Assembly: GCA_035559595.1 (NCBI GenBank)
Contig: DATMBF010000045.1
Coordinates: forward strand, 1-31,030
Source: DATMBF01 sp035559595
Lineage (GTDB): Bacteria > Bacteroidota > Ignavibacteria > UBA10030
DNA: 31,030 bases
Direction: 5' to 3'
Part shown: in pieces, positions 7,809 through 15,509 of the stretch
Position numbering within the stretch: position 1 is the stretch's first letter
Layout of the letters: each line of letters opens with the position of its first letter
Position numbers and translations under genes: made by a program
Notes under the pieces: generated by a model
Told to the model about the DNA's origin: nothing
Seen by the model: the letters and a program-made list of their open reading frames with translations, nothing else
The model's database searches: none

Positions 7809-8900
7809 TCATGGCGCCCGTTCCAGCGCATACTCGATGATCTTCGCTATCGTTTCCTCGAATGACAGCCCATGTGCGCGTGCCGATCGCGCAAACCCGG
7901 CGTCGTCCGAGATGTCGGGATTGGGGTTGACCTCAAGGACGTACGGAATTCCATTCTTCAGCCTTATATCGACCCTCGCGTAGTCCCTGCATCCCATGAT
8001 CTGATACACTCGGAGTGCAATTTCTTTCACCCTCTTCTCGCACTCGGGGGTCAACTCAGCAGGACATTTACCGACCGTTCCCACAAACTCCGCTGTTCCC
8101 TGCATCCATTTTGCGTTGTACGTTACGATCTTTGGGTAATCCGAAGGCAATCCGGAGAAATCAATTTCCGAAATCGGCAGAATAATCGGCTTCTTGTTCC
8201 CCATGATCGCAACGTTCAACTCTCTTCCGTCAATATATTCCTCCACCAGAGCAGGCTGATCGTAATCCTGAACGACTTTCCGAACACGCTTCTTCAGCGC
8301 GGCAAGATTCTCCACGACGGAGTCCTTTTCGATCCCGACGCTTGCGTCTTCGCGCGAAGGCTTGACGATCACCGGAAAGGTCACATCGGGTTCATCACCG
8401 CTGAGCTCGGTCGGACTTTTGACGAACAGAAATCTTGGTGTGGGGATCTTGTGAGCCGTCAGGATCTCTTTTACCCTGACTTTGTTCAAACATGTGCCAA
8501 GGGCAAACGCACTCGCGCCTGTGTAGGGAATTCCCATCAGCTCATATATTCCCGCCACATGCATTTCGTGGATTGATTCGTTGCCGACCGACTCGCACAG
8601 ATTGAAGATGACATCCGGCTCCTGATCTTCCAGAAACTTAATGAGCCGTTTCACATCACCGTTCATGTTATAAAGAGAGGCCTTATAACCCATCGACTCG
8701 AGCGCACTTTGCACGTGTTCCCGCTCTTCGAGTACGCCCACCTCGGACAGATCCACTAATTCACGCTGCACACTGGCAAGAACTTGCTGTCGATTCGCGA
8801 GTTCATGAATCTTACCGGTTTCCGAGATGTACTTTCTCCCACTCCCTGCCTGGAGCGTCGGCTCGTTAAAGACAATGGCTACATGAACCTTCTTTTTCAT
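7809..8900 (-). CDS. ATP-grasp ligase, D-Ala-D-Ala ligase-like, 363 aa (paralog 1)
   Basis: ATP-grasp enzymes join a carboxylate to an amine through an acyl-phosphate. Visible elements: the central MGIPYTGAS...LNKVRVKEIL segment (123-146), the ATP-binding lysine K180 with a KPSREDASVGI loop (S187 matching the Ddl loop serine), E226 in GRELNVA, and the Mg ligands D311, E323 and N325 (EVNPNPD). It lacks the N-terminal GGxSxE motif of true Ddl, having FNEPTLQAGSG instead. The Ddl AKY motif reads AKW (W265), so D-Ala-D-Ala synthesis is doubtful. It lies 57 bases after its paralog and abuts the GNAT gene. Likely role: forming a peptide-like bond on an amino acid such as beta-lysine (inference from the kamA operon). 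Confidence 0.85.
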   Translation of the reverse strand: MKKKVHVAIVFNEPTLQAGSGRKYISETGKIHELANRQQVLASVQRELVDLSEVGVLEEREHVQSALESMGYKASLYNMNGDVKRLIKFLEDQEPDVIFNLCESVGNESIHEMHVAGIYELMGIPYTGASAFALGTCLNKVRVKEILTAHKIPTPRFLFVKSPTELSGDEPDVTFPVIVKPSREDASVGIEKDSVVENLAALKKRVRKVVQDYDQPALVEEYIDGRELNVAIMGNKKPIILPISEIDFSGLPSDYPKIVTYNAKWMQGTAEFVGTVGKCPAELTPECEKRVKEIALRVYQIMGCRDYARVDIRLKNGIPYVLEVNPNPDISDDAGFARSARAHGLSFEETIAKIIEYALERAP

Positions 8901-8957
8901 GGAGTCTCCCGGAGAGATTTGCTAAGAAACAAAGCTAAATTGTTCATAGAGAAGGAA

Positions 8958-10052
8958 TTAGATGATCCCATATCGAGTAGCCGCCGCTTCTAACACTCTG
9001 CGAATCATAGAGTTATAAGAAATACCTGCAGCGCGAGCGGCTTGCGGAAAACAGGAATGTTCTTCGGGATTTGGGAGAATTCCGGGAAGCGGGTTGAGTT
9101 CAAGAATGTAGGGCGTGCCCCCTCCGTCCAATCTGACATCAATTCGGCACCAATCACGACAGCGGAGCACATTGAAAGCCTTTCGAGAGAGTGCAGCGAT
9201 TTCGTCGGTCAGGCTCTGTGGGATCTTCGCCGGGCATTCATGCACATCAATCGGACGATCGACTTGATCCCAGATCCACTTGGCCTCGTAGGAATAGATA
9301 GGAGTCACTCCGGCAGGAAGTGAATCAAACCGGATTTCGACGATTGGGAGAACGGTAAGGTTTGGCTCGTTGCCAAGAAGCGCTACGGTGAATTCGCGTC
9401 CGGGTAGAAACTGCTCGATCAACGCAGGCTCTTCGTACTCGAAAAGAATCCTTTCGACCTGCTGGCGGAGATCGCGTCTCGAATGAACGACGGAATTATT
9501 GAAGATCCCTTTACTTGATCCCTCATGCAACGGTTTGACGATGAGGGGAAAGGGAAGCTTGACCTCAGGGAGTTCTTTGAGAGATGAAACAACAGAAAAC
9601 TTTGGTGTCGGGATATTGTAATACGAGAGGATTTCTTTTGCCCGCGACTTATCGAGGCAAATACCGAGCGTGACGGGGTCGGAGCCGGTGTAGGGAATGC
9701 CGAGCATCTCAAGAATGGCCGGGACTTGAGCCTCCCGGGAGACACCGCGCATCCCTTCGGCAATATTGAAGGTAATTTCTGGTTGAACCTGAAGGAATTT
9801 CTGGAAGCACTCTTCGTCTGCTTCGATCAACGTGACGTCGTGCTCTTCTTCCAGCGCCGTCTTGACGGCAAGGATGGTTTCTTCAGTATCCCACTCCGCG
9901 TATGTATCGGCTCTCTGCGCTTGAAGTTTCATTCGCCGGAGAACCACATCATTCTCCGTCTGCTCCTCTTGCTCCATCACTCGTGGCGAACGTTCTTCAT
10001 CTGTGTCTCTCTTCATATTATATGCGAGAGCCACATGCATTCGCTTATGCAA
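8958..10052 (-). CDS. ATP-grasp ligase, D-Ala-D-Ala ligase-like, 364 aa (paralog 2)
   Basis: First gene of the operon, with a strong promoter at 10115-10142. It shares the architecture of its neighbour: LGIPYTGSDPVTLGICLDKSRAKEIL (117-142), ATP-binding K173 and an EGSSKGI loop (177-183), E220 in GREFTVA, and Mg ligands D305, E318 and N320 (ELNPLPG). Like paralog 1 it has AKW (K258-W259) where Ddl has AKY, and no N-terminal GGxSxE motif. It carries an acidic insertion near the N-terminus (about 14-55). The two proteins are clearly related but diverged over much of their length, which suggests two successive ligation steps or different substrates rather than a recent duplication. Alternative start: Met5. 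Confidence 0.85.
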   Translation of the reverse strand: MHKRMHVALAYNMKRDTDEERSPRVMEQEEQTENDVVLRRMKLQAQRADTYAEWDTEETILAVKTALEEEHDVTLIEADEECFQKFLQVQPEITFNIAEGMRGVSREAQVPAILEMLGIPYTGSDPVTLGICLDKSRAKEILSYYNIPTPKFSVVSSLKELPEVKLPFPLIVKPLHEGSSKGIFNNSVVHSRRDLRQQVERILFEYEEPALIEQFLPGREFTVALLGNEPNLTVLPIVEIRFDSLPAGVTPIYSYEAKWIWDQVDRPIDVHECPAKIPQSLTDEIAALSRKAFNVLRCRDWCRIDVRLDGGGTPYILELNPLPGILPNPEEHSCFPQAARAAGISYNSMIRRVLEAAATRYGII

Positions 10053-10114
10053 GCAGTTCGTTCAACCTTTCGATTGGTGACGAATCGTATCAATGAACAG
10101 AAGCAACTGTTACA

Positions 10115-10142
10115 AATATAACGATTTGATACTCGTTGTCAA
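10115..10142 (-). promoter_or_regulatory. promoter of the ATP-grasp/GNAT/kamA operon
   Basis: On the minus strand a perfect -35 TTGACA (10142-10137) is followed by 16 bases and TATATT (10120-10115), five of six matches to the sigma-70 -10 box. The same stretch reads TTG-N19-TATATTTG, which also fits the Bacteroidota housekeeping pattern TAnnTTTG. Transcription would start near 10108, leaving a leader of about 55 bases before the ATG at 10052. The -35 box lies in one arm of an inverted repeat (TGTCAAG 10137-10143 / CTTGACA 10182-10188), a possible operator. Confidence 0.65.
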
Positions 10143-10143
10143 G

Positions 10144-10170
10144 AAAAAAGTGCATCATCGATCACTTTTT
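10144..10170 (-). terminator. putative terminator after the recG/zinc-ribbon transcript
   Basis: On the minus strand AAAAAGTG (10170-10163) pairs with CACTTTTT (10152-10145) across a 10-base loop and runs into six T. The stem is A/T rich and therefore weak. It lies about 240 bases after the zinc-ribbon stop and directly in front of the -35 box of the next operon, a compact terminator-promoter arrangement. Confidence 0.45.
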
Positions 10171-10410
10171 GTCGATCGAGACTTGACAAGAGGAAGAGTT
10201 GAGGAGAGGAAGATCGAGGAGAAGAGCGACATGAGAGGAGTCGATTCGTGAGTGTGAAGAGGACGAAGGGAATATTGGAAGAGGGATGACGGTAGTGAGG
10301 ATGATGAAGCGATGTTACATCCTCATGGTCGACCGAATCGCTAAGCTGCCGACTCACTGATCTGCTGACTGTCTGACAAGCAAATCAGGCTACCTCGCCG
10401 ACCGGCTCCT
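10171..10410. repeat. gene-free spacer with GA-rich tract and octamer repeats
   Basis: No gene is visible. 10183-10214 holds a 16-base direct repeat (TTGACAAGAGGAAGAG, then TTGAGGAGAGGAAGAT; 13 of 16 identical), followed to about 10310 by a strongly purine-rich plus strand. 10351-10382 is a period-8 series on the plus strand: CCGACTCA, CTGATCTG, CTGACTGT, CTGACAAG (core CTGANNNN). The minus strand downstream of the zinc-ribbon stop at 10411 reads through all of this before reaching the hairpin at 10144-10170. Confidence 0.5.
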
Positions 10411-10899
10411 TTATCCAAACTTCATCCCGCACTTCGGACACTCGGTGGCATCTTCAGCAACTTCCGTCCCACAGTTCTCGCAGAAGAATTTCGAGTCAGG
10501 AACTTGCCCGGCAGGTGGTTCGGACTCCTCTTCGACCTCTTCGGGGTGCTGACTGGTGGGGAATGGGGCTTCTGACGCGTCTTCTGTACGTTCTCGCGTT
10601 GACCACCATGCCCGCAAGGCCCCGGCGAATGCAAAAAGGGCAATCAGCGCGCTGATAAACGACTCATCGCGAATCGCATCCAATAAGAAGAACGCAGCCA
10701 CAAGAAGTCCGATAAGCGCCGATAGCAATCCCGCTCCACTCCTGCCATTTGAGCCCGAGGAATCGAGAAGATCGCGCAACTTATCGAAGAAGGACTCCTC
10801 CTCAACATAGCCGCAATGCGGACAAAACGTTACAGCCTTATGGCGAACTCCGCCGCATCGTCTGCATTCCACCTGTTCATTGATATTTGAGGTTGCCAT
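10411..10899 (-). CDS. small membrane protein with a zinc ribbon at each end, 162 aa
   Basis: N-terminal zinc ribbon: C12, C15, C26, C29 (CRRC...CPHC). C-terminal zinc ribbon: C140, C143, C154, C157 (CENC...CPKCG). Between them are a short helix (SFFDKLRDLL), two membrane-spanning segments at about 56-78 and 81-101, and an acidic Pro/Glu-rich linker. With a two-pass hairpin both ribbons would lie on the same side of the membrane, most likely the cytoplasm. The start is two bases after the recG stop, so it is the last gene of the amidohydrolase-recG operon. The family is not recognised; double zinc-ribbon membrane proteins are often called zinc-ribbon domain proteins of unknown function. Confidence 0.75.
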   Translation of the reverse strand: MATSNINEQVECRRCGGVRHKAVTFCPHCGYVEEESFFDKLRDLLDSSGSNGRSGAGLLSALIGLLVAAFFLLDAIRDESFISALIALFAFAGALRAWWSTRERTEDASEAPFPTSQHPEEVEEESEPPAGQVPDSKFFCENCGTEVAEDATECPKCGMKFG

Positions 10900-10901
10900 T
10901 G

Positions 10902-13139
10902 TTATCCAACCGAAGCGAAGTTCAACAACTGCGCGTACTGCCGCTCGAACTCTTGCCTGAGGCCCGCGTTGGAGGGCAGTCGCAGATGGGGATCTGAGTC
11001 AATGAGGCGAAATGCCGATTTCCGCGCAAGTGTCAGAAGCTCGCCGTCACGCACAAGATTCGCCAGCTTGAACTGCGGAAGACCGCTTTGTTTCGTCCCG
11101 AAAACCTCCCCCGGCCCGCGCAGTTCCAAATCAACCTCCGCGATACGAAAACCATCCGTCGTCTCCACCATCGTCTCCAGTCTCTTTCGCGCATTCTGCT
11201 TCTCCACAAGAACCGTTTGACCATCCTCCCCCTTTCGCCTCCGGTCAAACCAGGCATAGTCGGCAATAAGAATGCAGTACGATTGATCCGCTCCGCGCCC
11301 TACCCTGCCACGCAATTGGTGTAGCTGAGAAAGTCCGAACCTTTCCGCATTCTCAATGATCATGACCGTCGCATTGGGAATGTCTATTCCCACTTCGATG
11401 ACCGTCGTCGCGACGAGAATCTGGTATGCTCCATCCTTAAATCGGCTCATGACCTCATCCTTCTCTTCTGTCTTCATCCGGCCATGGAGTAAACCGAGCC
11501 TGAACTCCGGGAACACCTCTTTCTGCAATCGCTCGTACTCCGCCACCGCCGCTTTCAAATCAACCTTCTCAGACTCTTCAATAAGCGGGAAGACGATATA
11601 CGCCTGCCTCCCGCGTTTTACCTCTTCCCGGACGAAATCGAACACTTTCTGTTTTTGCTCTTCCAAACGAACCGCAGTCTTAATCGGTTTTCGGTTGGCC
11701 GGAAGTTCGTCAATGACGGAAACGTCCAGATCACCGTACAGGGTGAGTGCAAGCGAGCGCGGAATCGGCGTGGCAGTCATGACAAGAACATCGGGATTCG
11801 TTCCCTTCTGCCGCAACTCAGACCTTTGCAGTACTCCGAAGCGATGTTGTTCATCAATCACCACAAGCCCCAGTTTCGCAAACTCTACATTTTGCTCCAG
11901 CAGAGCATGTGTCCCAACAACAATCTGTGCACCGCCACTTCTGATGTCTTCAAGAATCTCCTCCCGAAGCTTCTTTCGTTGTCCGCCGATCAAGAGACGA
12001 AATCGAACCGGCAGTTGGCCGAGGAAGCTCCGCAACGTGCGTGCATGCTGTTCCGCCAGAATCTCCGTCGGCGCCATGAAAGCCGCCTGGTAACCATTGT
12101 CAACCGCAAGAAGCATTGCCAGCAACGCAACAATCGTTTTGCCGCTGCCGACATCTCCTTGAAGCAGACGGTTCATCGGTTTATCGGACTTCATATCTTC
12201 CGTGATTTCTTTGATCACCTTCCGTTGGGACGACGTGAGCTGGAACGGAAGAGAATCGACAAGCTGGCGAGCAAGCTGACTTTCCACGCGGAACGAAATC
12301 CCAGGCATCTGTGTCTTCAAAGCCCGCTTGCGGAGCGCCAGCATGAGCTGGAAATAAAAGAGTTCGTCAAACTTGATGCGCCGTCGGGCGGCCTCGAGAT
12401 CGGCTGGATTGGCAGGAAAATGAATGCTCGCAATGGCCCTTCTGAGATCAACAAGGTTAGCCAGCCGCTTGATCTCCTCTGGTAACGGATCGCCGATTTC
12501 ATCAATGTGCCGACTGACAGCCTGGCGGAGAATCCTCCGGAAACCACGGCTATCCAGCCCGATCTTCTGGAGCTCGGCGGTCGAAGGGTACTTTGGAATG
12601 ATCGAACCGGTGTTGAAGAGTTTCCCCCAGTCCGGCTCATCCTCCTCGAGAGCTCCCCGCAGCCGATCGAACTCTGGATGCACAAACTGAGGCCGGCCAA
12701 GCTTGTCGGCTTGCGGAATTGACGAAACTGCAAGCAACTCTCCCACTTCAAAGGCATCCTTGTACCACTGCACGCCCTCAAACCAGACACATTGCAGGTA
12801 TCCCGAATCATCTTTGAGCGTAATGAAGAGAACGATTCTGTTCGAACGACGGGAACGCCGTGCTTCTTTGCGGAAAACCTCGCCAATGACGGTGACTGAC
12901 TCTTTCCGCCCAGCGTTTTCACCGGAAATCCATCGTCGGAGATCAGCGATCTTCACGATCGTTCTTCGATCAAGATAGTCGCGCGGGAAGTAATAGAGAA
13001 GGTCTTTGACGGAACGAAGGCCCATTGCCTCGAGCGCAGCACTTCGCTTCGGTCCGATGCCTTTAATATACTGGAGGGGAGAACCCGGGCTCTTCGACGC
13101 AGATCGAACTGAGGTCATCGTGAGTGCTACTTCTGCCAC
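10902..13139 (-). CDS. recG: ATP-dependent DNA helicase RecG, 745 aa
   Basis: RecG reverses stalled replication forks and branch-migrates Holliday junctions. An N-terminal helix-hairpin-type stretch (LQYIKGIGPKRSAALEAMG, 22-40) and the wedge/OB domain (about 80-155, TVIGEVFR...VLFITLKDDSGYLQCVWF) precede the superfamily 2 helicase core. Walker A is GDVGSGKT (328-335), motif II DEQH (429-432), motif III TATPIPRSLALT (455-466) and motif VI QLRGRVGRG. The C-terminal FGTKQSGLPQFKLANL block is typical. Length is about 50 aa above E. coli RecG, partly from the N-terminus. The start overlaps the end of the amidohydrolase gene by 13 bases; Met8 is an alternative start. Confidence 0.96.
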   Translation of the reverse strand: MAEVALTMTSVRSASKSPGSPLQYIKGIGPKRSAALEAMGLRSVKDLLYYFPRDYLDRRTIVKIADLRRWISGENAGRKESVTVIGEVFRKEARRSRRSNRIVLFITLKDDSGYLQCVWFEGVQWYKDAFEVGELLAVSSIPQADKLGRPQFVHPEFDRLRGALEEDEPDWGKLFNTGSIIPKYPSTAELQKIGLDSRGFRRILRQAVSRHIDEIGDPLPEEIKRLANLVDLRRAIASIHFPANPADLEAARRRIKFDELFYFQLMLALRKRALKTQMPGISFRVESQLARQLVDSLPFQLTSSQRKVIKEITEDMKSDKPMNRLLQGDVGSGKTIVALLAMLLAVDNGYQAAFMAPTEILAEQHARTLRSFLGQLPVRFRLLIGGQRKKLREEILEDIRSGGAQIVVGTHALLEQNVEFAKLGLVVIDEQHRFGVLQRSELRQKGTNPDVLVMTATPIPRSLALTLYGDLDVSVIDELPANRKPIKTAVRLEEQKQKVFDFVREEVKRGRQAYIVFPLIEESEKVDLKAAVAEYERLQKEVFPEFRLGLLHGRMKTEEKDEVMSRFKDGAYQILVATTVIEVGIDIPNATVMIIENAERFGLSQLHQLRGRVGRGADQSYCILIADYAWFDRRRKGEDGQTVLVEKQNARKRLETMVETTDGFRIAEVDLELRGPGEVFGTKQSGLPQFKLANLVRDGELLTLARKSAFRLIDSDPHLRLPSNAGLRQEFERQYAQLLNFASVG

Positions 13140-14779
13140 ACCACCTTCCCGGCAACCACGGTCATAACGACCTGAACATCCTGAATCCTGAATGGGTCAA
13201 TACGAAAGAGATCCTCGGAGAGCACAACGAAATCCGCTAGCTTCCCCGGCGTGATTGAGCCTTTTTCGTTTTCCTCGAATGCCGCATACGCGCTGTGAAC
13301 CGTGTAGGCCTCCACAGCCTGTTCGACAGAAATCTTCTGTTCGGGGAACCAGCCGCTTGGATTTCGGCCGTCGATTGTCCGTCGCGTCACAGCGGCATAG
13401 ATTCCAAGCAGGGGATTCAACGGAGCGACAGTCCAGTCACTCCCAAAGGTCATTCGAATACCTTCATCCAGAAAAGTCTTAAAGGGATAGGTAGTTTTGC
13501 ATCGTTCGTAACCAATTCTCTTCTCCGCCCAACGACCATCATCAATAGCATGGTAGGGCTGAACGGAGGCAGTTACGCCAAGCTCATGAAATCGTTTGAA
13601 GTCCTTGGGATGGATATGCTGGGCATGTTCGATGCGGAATCTTCGATCCCACTTCGGATTCTCTTTGACGATCTTTTCGAAGAGATCGAGGATGAGGCTA
13701 TTGGCCTTGTCGCCGATGGCGTGGATGGAGAGTTGAAGTCCGGCTTTATCCGCCGCAAGCGCCCATTGCTCAAGGCGACCATCCTGCAGGATGTCACTTG
13801 GAAGTCCGCTTGTGCTGGGATCGGAGGTGAACGGCTCAAAGAACAGTGCTGTTGAAGAACCGAGCGACCCATCCGCAAACGCTTTGAGCGATCCGATGCG
13901 AATCCACTCATCGCCGAAAGGAACTTTGACTCCTGTTGCGGCAAGATGTTCCCACTGAGAAATCGGAAGTCTACAGTAGAAACGGGCCGTGAGCTCGCCA
14001 TTCCGCTTCAGCGTTTGGTACGTCCGAAGATCGGCCGATGAGGAGATATCCTGGATGCTTGTTACTCCAAGCTTCCTCGCCTCCGCAAGGGCAAGCCGGG
14101 CCGCCTCGAGCATCTCCTGCTCGCTCGGCTCAGGAACGTGCTTCCAGACGAGGCTCATCGCTTCATCTTTAAGTATGCCTGTGGGCTCGCCCGTCTTTGG
14201 GTCCTTGACAATAGCGCCGCCGGGGGGATCGGGGGTCGTTTTCGTGATTCCGGCAAGTTTCAGCACATAGCTATTCGCGAGAGCCATGTGGCCGTCGTAC
14301 CGGCTCACGAAGACAGGGGTGTTCGGAGTGTATTGATCGATAAGCTCTTTCGTGGGGAGATCGGGCTGTGGCCAACGGTCATGGTCCCAATCGCCACCGG
14401 TCATCCATCGACCGGGGTGCTTCTCGGCCCTCTCCTTGATAAGCCGTGCGAATTCTTGCTGGTTGTTTGCGTAGCGAAGATCAACACTCTGAAGCTGGAA
14501 ACCCCCGCTCATGAAGTGAGTATGGTTATCGATGAAACCGGGGAGAAGAAGCTTGCCCTTGATGTCAATGATTGTTGTGGATTTTCCAATGAATGCTTGG
14601 ATTTCTTTCTTGGAGCCAACGGCAAGAATACGTCCATTCAGGACAGCGACGGCTTCGGCGCGCGGCTTGTGGTTGTCTACCGTCCAGACATTAGCGTTCA
14701 TGAAAACAGCATCGGCAATTTGATTCTGGGAAAACAACATTGTTGTTGAGAGAAGAAAGATCACCATGATGGTTGGCAT
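13127..14779 (-). CDS. secreted amidohydrolase, YtcJ-like (amidohydrolase 3 family), 550 aa
   Basis: A metal-dependent hydrolase of the TIM-barrel amidohydrolase superfamily; the substrate is unknown. Metal-binding HTH lies in LPGFIDNHTHFMSGG, with later conserved HAIGDKAN, RIEHAQHIHP and FGSDWTVAPLNPL. The N- and C-terminal parts form the usual small beta-sandwich (VWTVDNHKPRAEAVAV...GKLADFVVLSEDL). The frame is open up to 15007, but the first 76 residues of that longer version do not look like protein of this family. Starting at 14779 gives a clean signal peptide (MPTIMVIFLLSTTMLFSQ), so I prefer that start although no good ribosome site is seen. Its 3' end overlaps recG. Confidence 0.85.
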   Translation of the reverse strand: MPTIMVIFLLSTTMLFSQNQIADAVFMNANVWTVDNHKPRAEAVAVLNGRILAVGSKKEIQAFIGKSTTIIDIKGKLLLPGFIDNHTHFMSGGFQLQSVDLRYANNQQEFARLIKERAEKHPGRWMTGGDWDHDRWPQPDLPTKELIDQYTPNTPVFVSRYDGHMALANSYVLKLAGITKTTPDPPGGAIVKDPKTGEPTGILKDEAMSLVWKHVPEPSEQEMLEAARLALAEARKLGVTSIQDISSSADLRTYQTLKRNGELTARFYCRLPISQWEHLAATGVKVPFGDEWIRIGSLKAFADGSLGSSTALFFEPFTSDPSTSGLPSDILQDGRLEQWALAADKAGLQLSIHAIGDKANSLILDLFEKIVKENPKWDRRFRIEHAQHIHPKDFKRFHELGVTASVQPYHAIDDGRWAEKRIGYERCKTTYPFKTFLDEGIRMTFGSDWTVAPLNPLLGIYAAVTRRTIDGRNPSGWFPEQKISVEQAVEAYTVHSAYAAFEENEKGSITPGKLADFVVLSEDLFRIDPFRIQDVQVVMTVVAGKVVWQK

Positions 14780-15509
14780 GGGCGGGCTTTCGAGTGATCG
14801 GAAAAAGGCGGAGGCAAAATAGAAAAGGCTTGTGTAAAATGCAATGTAAGGGAATGCCAGGAACCGGCTTACTGATCCAGCCCCGAATCCCACCGTATCG
14901 CCTGAGCCTTGATTTCTTCTTCGGAGACTTCTGAAAAAATTCAGGTCGCAATTGGTCGCCCCAGACCCTCCCGAAGGACATTCTGCGAGAATTGGATGCA
15001 GCCGCAACGCAAAGATTGCAGGTACTTGTGTAGATCAATTCCTCAGGTGCTTCTTTGCATTTAGTCTCTCTGTCTGAGGAACTAGGGGTAGCCCAACCCA
15101 AAAGCTGTGACCTGCCAAGCACCCCTGCAAGAAAGTTTCGGATCTGGAACCTCAAGACAAACACAATGCCTTCCCACCAAATTAATGTCTGACCAGTTCC
15201 GCTTCATTCGAGCAAGAAAGCCAGCGATTTGTGTATTTCGGTTGGATGCACAATTGCCGATGCCATCCAACCATCCCCCATCTTTTTTAATAGAGACAGC
15301 ACTGAATCTGCACCCAGAAATCCTTTGGATTTTCATCCCTTGTAGAAGTTACAAAACTACTCCCCTGAGACGGTTTCTCTGCCCATCTGGACAATTTCAA
15401 TAACTCGTTACTGTTCAAAGATTTAAGACCATTCACCCTTTTGACCCCTTCCCGCCCATGCCAGTGGTACGGCGGTTGGACAAATACTGGCATCACCATG
15501 AAGGGACGA
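14780..15509. other. 730-base gene-free divergent region
   Basis: Between the divergent amidohydrolase and cohesin-like genes I see no convincing gene; the short open frames here look like chance. Visible elements: an inverted repeat TTCCTCAG (15039-15046) / CTGAGGAA (15074-15081) with a 27-base loop, and an inverted repeat TGCCAGT (15459-15465) / ACTGGCA (15486-15492) directly before the start of the plus-strand gene. No good promoter could be placed on either strand. Confidence 0.4.

Noticed and set aside
11655..12485. 276-aa open frame on the plus strand
   Set aside because: It is the antisense shadow of recG, whose helicase motifs cover the same stretch.
14138..14749. 203-aa open frame on the plus strand
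   Set aside because: It is antisense to the amidohydrolase N-terminal half, which carries the metal-binding motif.
15107..15403. 98-aa open frame in the gene-free region
   Set aside because: No ribosome site, no recognisable domain, and an odd composition; it looks like a chance frame.
15459..15492. Riboswitch or leader hairpin before the cohesin-like gene
   Set aside because: A 7-base stem with a 20-base loop is too little to support a structured RNA class.
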